From Hyphomicrobiales bacterium (GTDB lineage Bacteria; Pseudomonadota; Alphaproteobacteria; Rhizobiales; Rhizobiaceae), in the NCBI GenBank assembly GCA_900471925.1, contig UCGV01000032.1:1-64000 (forward strand): a stretch of 64,000 nt of DNA, given 5' to 3'. Both the position numbers and the translations under genes were made by a program. Under the pieces are notes generated by a model that saw only the letters and a list, made by a program, of their open reading frames with translations, did no database searches and was not told the DNA's origin. Shown here in pieces: positions 58,213-64,000 of the stretch (the stretch's first letter is position 1; every line of letters starts with the position of its first letter).

Positions 58213-59646
58213 TCAGGCCAGCGTGTAAGCGGTCTTGACGGTTGTGTAGAATTCGGCGGCGTACTTGCCCTGCTCGCGCGGGCCGTAGGACGAGCCCTTG
58301 CGGCCGCCGAAGGGAACGTGGAAATCGACGCCGGCGGTCGGCAGGTTGACCATCACCATGCCGGCTTCGGAGTTGCGCTTGAAATGCGTCGCATGCTTGA
58401 GGCTGGTCGTGGCAATGCCGGCAGACAGGCCGAACGGCGTGTCGTTGGCAGTTGCTAAGGCCTCTTCGTAATCCTTGACGCGGATGACGGAAACGACGGG
58501 TCCGAAGATCTCTTCGCGCGAGATGCGCATCTGGTTGGTGGCTTCGGTGAACAGTGTCGGCTGCAGGTAAAAGCCGGGCGTGTCGCGCGAGATGAGTTCG
58601 CCACCGAAGGCGAGCTTGGCGCCCTCTTCCTTGCCGATCTTGATGTAATCGGTATCGGTCTGCAGCTGGCGGGCATCGACGACAGGGCCGATATGCGTGC
58701 CGGGCTTCATGGCATGGTCGACGACAACGGTCTTCAGCTTTTCGGTGAGTGCTGCCACGAACTTGTCATGGATGCCTTCGGTGACGATCAGGCGCGACGA
58801 CGCGGTGCAGCGCTGGCCGGTGGAGAAGAAGCCGGAATTGGCGGCAGCCTCGACGGCAACGGTCAGATCCGCATCGTCGAGCACGACCATCGGGTTCTTG
58901 CCGCCCATTTCCAGCTGGAACTTGCGGTTATGCTCGATGGAGGATGTGGCGACGCGCTTGCCAGTACCGGTCGAACCCGTGAAGGTGATGCCGGCAATAT
59001 CGGGGCTGTCGAGCATGGCCTGACCGACGACCGAGCCCTTGCCCATGACGAGGTTCAGAACGCCCTTCGGCAGGCCTGCGCGGTGCAGGATGTCGGCAAT
59101 CGCCCAGGAACAGCCCGGAACGAGATCGGCCGGCTTGAAGACGACGGTATTGCCGTAGCAGAGCGCCGGCGCGATCTTCCAGGCCGGAATGGCGATCGGA
59201 AAGTTCCAGGGCGTGATGATGCCGATGACGCCAAGCGGCTCGCGGGTGATCTCGATGCCGATATTCGGACGCACCGACGGGATGACCTCGCCGGCCAGTC
59301 GCAAGGCTTCGCCTGCGAAGAATTCGAAGATCTGCGAAGCGCGGATCGTTTCGCCGATGGCTTCCGGAAGCGTCTTGCCTTCCTCGCGAGCGAGAAGCGC
59401 GCCGAGCTCGTCCTTGCGCGCCATGATCTCGTCGCCAGCCTTCTTCAGGATGACGTGGCGTTCCCAGATGCCGGAACGCGACCAGGCCGGAAATGCAGCC
59501 TTGGCAGCAGCGATAGCCGCCTTGGCATCTTCGGCGCTCGCCTGAGCGTAAAGACCGACAACCTCGTTCGTGTCGGACGGATTGATATTCTCGGCGGCAT
59601 TAACGCCGGTCCATTCGCCTGCAATGAGATTCTGATGGATGGTCAT
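58213..59646 (-). CDS. 2,5-Dioxovalerate (alpha-ketoglutarate semialdehyde) dehydrogenase
   Basis: A 477-residue NAD(P)-linked aldehyde dehydrogenase. Cofactor and catalytic signatures: TPWNFPIAIPAWK, ITFTGSTGTGKRV, the Glu in LEMGGKNP and the catalytic Cys in STGQRCTASSR. In this setting it oxidises 2,5-dioxovalerate to 2-oxoglutarate, the last step of the non-phosphorylating arabinose route. GAGGAGGG lies upstream of the ATG. Genes on both sides (gguC, araD) belong to the same pathway. Confidence 0.92.
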   Translation of the reverse strand: MTIHQNLIAGEWTGVNAAENINPSDTNEVVGLYAQASAEDAKAAIAAAKAAFPAWSRSGIWERHVILKKAGDEIMARKDELGALLAREEGKTLPEAIGETIRASQIFEFFAGEALRLAGEVIPSVRPNIGIEITREPLGVIGIITPWNFPIAIPAWKIAPALCYGNTVVFKPADLVPGCSWAIADILHRAGLPKGVLNLVMGKGSVVGQAMLDSPDIAGITFTGSTGTGKRVATSSIEHNRKFQLEMGGKNPMVVLDDADLTVAVEAAANSGFFSTGQRCTASSRLIVTEGIHDKFVAALTEKLKTVVVDHAMKPGTHIGPVVDARQLQTDTDYIKIGKEEGAKLAFGGELISRDTPGFYLQPTLFTEATNQMRISREEIFGPVVSVIRVKDYEEALATANDTPFGLSAGIATTSLKHATHFKRNSEAGMVMVNLPTAGVDFHVPFGGRKGSSYGPREQGKYAAEFYTTVKTAYTLA

Positions 59647-59709
59647 CGGCCTTGTTCCCTCCTCTAGGGCAAGCGACCGGCCGCTGTCGTGGCGGCCAGC
59701 CTTTTGAAA

Positions 59710-60705
59710 TCAGAGCTGCTTGACGGCGATCTCTTCTTCGGCGTCAACCTTCAGCGGGTTGCGCAGCGGCAGGCCGAACTCGGCCACCTCGATTTCAAAG
59801 ACGTCCCCCTCTTCCGTCTTGATGCCATCCGCAAAGGAAAGCGTCGCCGTACCGAACATATGTACATGCACATCACCGGGGACGCGGAAGATGCCATATT
59901 TGAAATGGTGATATTCCAGATTGGCGAAAGTGTGCGACATGTTCGCTTCGCCCGACAGGAACGGCTTTTCAAAGATCACCTTGTCGCCGCGCTTGATGCG
60001 CGATGCACCACGGATGTCCTCCGGTGCAACACCGATGCGGATTTCCGGGCCGAAGCTTGCCGGACGCAGCTTCGAATGAGCGAGATAGAGATAGTTGATC
60101 CGCTCGGTGACGTGATCGGAAAACTCGTTCGACAGCGCAAAGCCGATGCGGAACGGCGTGCCGTCCTTGCCGATCACATAGATACCGGCCATTTCAGGCT
60201 CCTCGCCGCCATCGAGCGCAAAGGACGGGGAGACGAGCGGAGCACCCGGAGCAGCAGCACCATAGCCATTGCCCTTGTAGAACCATTCGGGCTGTACGCC
60301 CTTCTGTCCAGCGGCCGGCTTGCCGTTCTCAAGTCCCATCTTGAACATCTTCATCGAGTCGGTCAGCGTTTCCTCTGCCGCCTCGGAGGTCTTCTTGTGC
60401 ATGGAATCGCGCGTCGCGGCCGAGCCCAGATGCGTCAGGCCCGTGCCGGTCAGATGCAGGTGTGCCGCATCCGGATGTGTGATCGGCGGCAGGAAGCGGC
60501 CCTCGTCATAGGCCTTTTCCAGATCGACGGTTTCACCCAATCCATGCGCCTCGATGACGGAGACGAGTGATTTGCCGCTGTCTGCTGCTTCCATCGCCAG
60601 AGCGTAGACGCTTGCAGCACCCTTGACGGCCTTGGCGGTGGCACCCGGTTCACGCACGGCGACGATGATCTCATCGCTGGCGCCCTTGATCTGCGAAATA
60701 AGCAC
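59710..60705 (-). CDS. gguC: GguC/AraD1: FAH-family 2-dehydro-3-deoxy-L-arabinonate dehydratase
   Basis: A 331-residue protein of the AraD1 family, fumarylacetoacetate-hydrolase fold. In the non-phosphorylating L-arabinose pathway it is proposed to dehydrate 2-dehydro-3-deoxy-L-arabinonate to 2,5-dioxovalerate. Landmarks: HLHLTGTGLTHLGSAATRDSMH and PEWFYKGNGYGAAAPG; FGPEIRIG and HTFANLEYHHFKYG. The start is GTG at 60705 with CAGGAAC upstream. It lies downstream of the sugar permease gene in the chvE-ggu order. Confidence 0.92.
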   Translation of the reverse strand: MLISQIKGASDEIIVAVREPGATAKAVKGAASVYALAMEAADSGKSLVSVIEAHGLGETVDLEKAYDEGRFLPPITHPDAAHLHLTGTGLTHLGSAATRDSMHKKTSEAAEETLTDSMKMFKMGLENGKPAAGQKGVQPEWFYKGNGYGAAAPGAPLVSPSFALDGGEEPEMAGIYVIGKDGTPFRIGFALSNEFSDHVTERINYLYLAHSKLRPASFGPEIRIGVAPEDIRGASRIKRGDKVIFEKPFLSGEANMSHTFANLEYHHFKYGIFRVPGDVHVHMFGTATLSFADGIKTEEGDVFEIEVAEFGLPLRNPLKVDAEEEIAVKQL

Positions 60706-60747
60706 GTTCCTGATCCTTTTCGTTCGGCGAGGATAAAGCTTCGCCGC

Positions 60748-60769
60748 TCCGGCTCCTGGAGGAGCCGGA
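60748..60769. other. Intercistronic hairpin gguB-gguC
   Basis: TCCGGCTCC (60748-60756) pairs with GGAGCCGGA (60761-60769) around TGGA in the gap between gguB and gguC. No T-run in the operon direction. It probably protects or processes the gguAB message. Confidence 0.7.
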
Positions 60770-60812
60770 ATTCGTTTTCATACGACTGCGAATGCGCAGG
60801 CTGAGTTAGACC

Positions 60813-62021
60813 TCAGCCCTTGTTCTTGTTGTAGACGTCGAAGAAGACAGCAGCGAGCAGCACGAGGCCCTTGACCATCTGCTGGAAGTCGATGCCGAGG
60901 CCGACGATCGACATACCGTTGTTCATGACGCCCATGATGAATGCGCCGATGACCGCACCGGTGATTTTGCCGACGCCGCCCGAAGCCGATGCGCCGCCGA
61001 TGAAGCAGGCCGCGATGACGTCAAGCTCGAAGCCGACGCCAGCCTTCGGCGTTGCCGAATTGAGACGCAGCGCAACGATCATACCAGCAAGACCGGCAAG
61101 CACACCCATGTTGACGAAAGTGAAGAAGCTCAGGCGCTCGGTATTGATACCCGAGAGCTTGGTCGCCTTTTCGTTGCCGCCCATGGCGTAGATGCGACGG
61201 CCGATCGTCGTGCGGCGCGTCACAAAGCTGTAGACAGCGATCAGTGCCAGCATGACGATAAGAACGTTCGGCAGGCCCTTGTAGGTCGACAGCAGATAGC
61301 CGAGACCGAGAATGGCAAGCGAAATGAGAACGTTCTGGCCGATGAAGAAGCCCATCGGCTCGACATCGATGCCGTGGCTTTCATTCACCTTGCGGCGACG
61401 CCAGGCGAGATAGAACAGGATGACCGGCAAGATGACGGTCAGGATCAGCGAGGTGAGCTGGGTCGGAACGCCGCCGATGTCGATCATGTCGCCCGGCAGG
61501 AAGCCGGTGCTGATGACCTGGAATTCCTTCGGGAACGGGCCGATGTTCTTGCCGCCGAGGACCGTCAGCGTCAAGCCGCGGAAGACCAGCATGCCGGCAA
61601 GCGTCACGATGAAGGACGGAATGCGGTGATAGGCGATGAAATAGCCTTGGGCCGCACCGATGATGCCGCCGATGACCAGGCAGAGAAGTGCCGCCAGCCA
61701 ATAGTTCATGCCCCAGGAAACGGTGAAGATGGCCGCCAGCGCGCCGACAAAGGCGACGATGGAGCCGACCGACAGGTCGATATGCCCTGCCACGATCACC
61801 AGCAGCATGCCGAGCGCCATGATGATGATGAAGGAGTTCTGCAGCACCAGGTTCGTCAGGTTGACCGGCTTGAACAGGATGCCGCCGGTATAGAACTGGA
61901 AGAACACCATGATCGCGACGAGCGCGATCAGCATGCCATATTCGCGGATGTTGCCACGGATATAGTCGCCGATCGAAACGACGTTGCTTTCCTCTGTGGA
62001 TGTCGGGTTGACAGGAGTCAT
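60813..62021 (-). CDS. gguB: Multiple-sugar ABC transporter permease
   Basis: A 402-residue membrane subunit of a ribose-type ABC importer (MmsB/GguB). About ten hydrophobic helices are seen, with the family motif GHIDLSVGSIVAFVGALAAIF and the cytoplasmic loop SGINTERL(S)FFTFVNMGVLAGLAGM. It forms the channel for monosaccharides delivered by ChvE. It starts 4 bp inside the end of gguA, so the two are co-translated. Confidence 0.95.
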   Translation of the reverse strand: MTPVNPTSTEESNVVSIGDYIRGNIREYGMLIALVAIMVFFQFYTGGILFKPVNLTNLVLQNSFIIIMALGMLLVIVAGHIDLSVGSIVAFVGALAAIFTVSWGMNYWLAALLCLVIGGIIGAAQGYFIAYHRIPSFIVTLAGMLVFRGLTLTVLGGKNIGPFPKEFQVISTGFLPGDMIDIGGVPTQLTSLILTVILPVILFYLAWRRRKVNESHGIDVEPMGFFIGQNVLISLAILGLGYLLSTYKGLPNVLIVMLALIAVYSFVTRRTTIGRRIYAMGGNEKATKLSGINTERLSFFTFVNMGVLAGLAGMIVALRLNSATPKAGVGFELDVIAACFIGGASASGGVGKITGAVIGAFIMGVMNNGMSIVGLGIDFQQMVKGLVLLAAVFFDVYNKNKG

Positions 62022-63556
62022 TGTTTCTTCTCCCCTGAGCGCATGATAGCGCGCATGATGGTTTCCTGGCTTGCTTCTCCTTTCGGCAGTTCGGCGACGA
62101 TGCGTCCTTCGTTCATCACGTAGATGCGGTCACACGTGCCAAGCAGTTCCGGCATTTCTGACGAGATCATCAGAACGCCCTTTCCGTCAGCGGCAAGCTG
62201 GTTGATGATAGAATAGATTTCGTATTTTGCGCCAACGTCGATACCGCGTGTCGGCTCGTCCAGGATCAAAACATCGGGATCGGAGAACAGCCACTTGGAC
62301 AGCACGACCTTCTGCTGGTTGCCGCCCGAAAGGTTGACCGTTTCCTGGAAGATGCCCGACGAGCGGATGCGCAGCTTCGAGCGGTAATCCGTCGCGACCC
62401 TCATCTCCTTGATGTCGTCGATGACGGTGTTCTTCGAAACGCCGAGCAGATTGGCAAGCGTGGTATTGTGCAGGATATTGTCGTTCAGCACGAGGCCGAG
62501 ATGTTTGCGGTCTTCGGTCACGTAGGCGAGACCGGCGTCGATCGCCTTGCGGACCGTCGTCGTATCCACCTTCTTGCCGTCGACGAAGACATCGCCGGTG
62601 ATCTTGTGGCCGTAGGCCTTTCCGAAGACGCTCATGGCGAACTCGGTGCGGCCCGCACCCATCAGACCGGCGATACCGACGACCTCGCCCTTGCGGACAT
62701 GGACATTGATATCGTGCAGAACCTGGCGGTCACGATGCTGCTGGTGGAAGGCGTTCCAGTTCTTCACTTCGAAGATCGTCTCGCCGATCGGCACCGAGCG
62801 TGGCGGATAACGGTCCGCGAGATCGCGGCCCACCATGTTCTTGATGATGATGTCTTCGCTGATCTCGTCCGTATGACAGTCGAGCGTCTTGACGGTCATG
62901 CCGTCGCGCAGGACCGTGATCTGGTCGGCGACCTTGCGGATCTCGTTCAGCTTGTGGGAGATGATGATCGAGGTGATGCCCTGCCTGCGGAATTCCATAA
63001 GCAGGTTGAGGAGCGCGTCTGAATCGCTTTCGTTCAGCGATGCGGTCGGCTCGTCGAGGATGAGCAGCTTGACGCTCTTTGACAGCGCCTTGGCGATCTC
63101 GACGAGCTGCTGCTTGCCGACGCCGATGTCGGTTACGAGCGTGTTCGGAGATTCGCGAAGGCCGACCTTGGCCAGAAGCTGCTTGGTGCGATTGAATGTC
63201 TCTTCCCAGCTGATGATGCCGTTCTTGGCATTTTCATTGCCGAGGAAGATGTTTTCGCCGATCGACAGGTGCGGCACGAGCGCCAGCTCCTGATGGATGA
63301 TGACGATCCCGATTTCTTCTGAATCCTTCAGAACCCTGAAGTTGCGCACGTCGCCTTCATAGACGATGTCGCCTTCATAGCTTCCTGCCGGATAAACGCC
63401 GGAGAGCACTTTCATCAGGGTCGACTTGCCGGCCCCGTTTTCGCCCACCAATGCGTGGATTTCACCCTGACGAACCTTGAGGTTCACATTCTCAAGCGCT
63501 TTCACGCCCGGGAACGTCTTGGTGATGTTCCGCATTTCGAGGATTGTATTTTCCAT
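62018..63556 (-). CDS. gguA: Multiple-sugar ABC transporter ATP-binding protein
   Basis: A 512-residue ATPase with two nucleotide-binding domains (MmsA/GguA/AraG type). The first has GENGAGKST and LLILDEPTASLNESD; the second lacks a full Walker A (GLMGAGRTE) but has LSGGNQQKVVLSKWL and LILDEPTRGIDVGAKYE. It energises import of L-arabinose, galactose and similar sugars. The ATG at 63556 starts at the first domain; an open frame to 63643 is leader. The 4-bp overlap with gguB shows coupling. Confidence 0.96.
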   Translation of the reverse strand: MENTILEMRNITKTFPGVKALENVNLKVRQGEIHALVGENGAGKSTLMKVLSGVYPAGSYEGDIVYEGDVRNFRVLKDSEEIGIVIIHQELALVPHLSIGENIFLGNENAKNGIISWEETFNRTKQLLAKVGLRESPNTLVTDIGVGKQQLVEIAKALSKSVKLLILDEPTASLNESDSDALLNLLMEFRRQGITSIIISHKLNEIRKVADQITVLRDGMTVKTLDCHTDEISEDIIIKNMVGRDLADRYPPRSVPIGETIFEVKNWNAFHQQHRDRQVLHDINVHVRKGEVVGIAGLMGAGRTEFAMSVFGKAYGHKITGDVFVDGKKVDTTTVRKAIDAGLAYVTEDRKHLGLVLNDNILHNTTLANLLGVSKNTVIDDIKEMRVATDYRSKLRIRSSGIFQETVNLSGGNQQKVVLSKWLFSDPDVLILDEPTRGIDVGAKYEIYSIINQLAADGKGVLMISSEMPELLGTCDRIYVMNEGRIVAELPKGEASQETIMRAIMRSGEKKQ

Positions 63557-63611
63557 GACTAAAAACCCAACGCCGCGACCGAAAATGGCCCGGCGATCAT
63601 AGAATCGAAGA

Positions 63612-63639
63612 CCGGAACCCGCAATCACGCGGGTCCCGG
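63612..63639. other. Hairpin between chvE and gguA
   Basis: A long stem (63612-63622 with 63629-63639, one mismatch) closes a 6-base loop, 10 bases after the chvE stop. Such structures after binding-protein genes keep chvE message more abundant than that of the transporter genes. Confidence 0.75.
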
Positions 63640-63649
63640 CCATTCATAA

Positions 63650-64000
63650 TTACTTCAGCTGGTCTTCCTTGTAGTAACCGCTGTCAACGAGAACCGTCTT
63701 GTAGTTCTCCTTGGTCACGGCGACCGGCTTCAGCAGGTAGGACGGAACGACCTTGACACCGTTGTCGTAGGTCTTCGTGTCGTTGACTTCAGGCTCCTTG
63801 CCGGACATGACGGCGTCAACCATCTGAACGGTGACCTTTGCGAGGTCGCGGGTGTCCTTGAAGATCGACGAATACTGTTCGCCAGCAATGATCGACTTGA
63901 TCGACGGAACTTCCGAGTCCTGGCCGGAGACGACCGGCAACGGCTGGTCAGCCGTACCGTAGCCGACGCCCTTCAGCGACGAGATGATGCCGATGGAGAG
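63650..64000 (-). CDS. chvE: Sugar-binding periplasmic protein ChvE (C-terminal part)
   Basis: The last 116 residues of a periplasmic sugar-binding protein; the window edge cuts off the rest. The visible end has LPVVSGQDSEVPSIKSIIAGEQ, the ribose/galactose-type hinge, and ends TVLVDSGYYKEDQLK, matching ChvE/MmsE. ChvE of Agrobacterium binds L-arabinose, galactose and glucose for uptake through Ggu, and with VirA also senses sugars. It precedes gguA and begins the operon. Confidence 0.92.
   Translation of the reverse strand, partial: LSIGIISSLKGVGYGTADQPLPVVSGQDSEVPSIKSIIAGEQYSSIFKDTRDLAKVTVQMVDAVMSGKEPEVNDTKTYDNGVKVVPSYLLKPVAVTKENYKTVLVDSGYYKEDQLK

Overview
The window looks like a chromosomal piece of a fast-growing Rhizobiales bacterium, most likely Rhizobium. 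The reasons are a full-length BacA/SbmA peptide transporter of the symbiosis type, a ChvE-GguABC sugar import operon joined to an L-arabinonate dehydratase, a rhizobial style of purine breakdown (PuuD, PuuE, UraD, UraH, AllA, allantoicase), and uniformly GC-rich coding. No tRNA, rRNA, CRISPR array, transposase or prophage was seen. The assignment rests on protein recognition only.

Layout. 1-7 kb: a gene end with a strong terminator, a glycosyltransferase, an OhrR-type MarR regulator diverging from a secreted esterase, then der, a YfgM-like protein, an NnrU-like membrane protein and a secreted polysaccharide deacetylase. 7-19.5 kb: a PAS protein, bacA, and small regulator-target pairs: PadR with an MFS pump, TetR with RidA, an ECF42-type sigma factor with a DGPF/YciI protein, and GlxA-type AraC with an HD hydrolase. 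A GreA-like factor, a Map and a luciferase-like monooxygenase lie among them. 19.5-30.7 kb: glpK, 3-hydroxybutyrate dehydrogenase, xdhABC (split by a palindromic repeat element), a GcvA-like LysR regulator, a winged-helix/TPR regulator and several small genes.

30.9-40.2 kb is a purine catabolism island. The plus strand carries puuD-guaD and an alpha-hydroxy-acid oxidase. The minus strand carries puuE-uraD-alc-mntA-hepT-allA-uraH-phosphoesterase. With xdhABC it covers guanine or hypoxanthine to ureidoglycolate and glyoxylate. A HEPN/MNT toxin-antitoxin pair sits inside the minus-strand operon. 40-50 kb: the two activities of MnmC as divergent separate genes, a soluble multi-PAS hybrid kinase, a HEAT-repeat DNA-alkylation-repair protein, a dehalogenase-like hydrolase with an HxlR regulator, and a DEAD-box helicase with an RGG-like tail.

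51.2-54.4 kb holds a tight three-gene operon: circularly permuted ATP-grasp, alpha-E protein and transglutaminase. It is conserved in many bacteria but its product is unknown, so it is the best candidate here for a poorly described system. An HD-GYP response regulator and a cupin follow. 56.4-64 kb is the non-phosphorylating L-arabinose module on the minus strand: chvE (cut by the window end), gguA, gguB, gguC, an aldehyde dehydrogenase and araD. It takes sugar in and should deliver 2-oxoglutarate.

Regulatory DNA is unusually readable. There are paired palindromes in the divergent spacers of the MarR, PadR, TetR, LysR and HxlR pairs, and clear hairpin terminators at several convergent gene ends.
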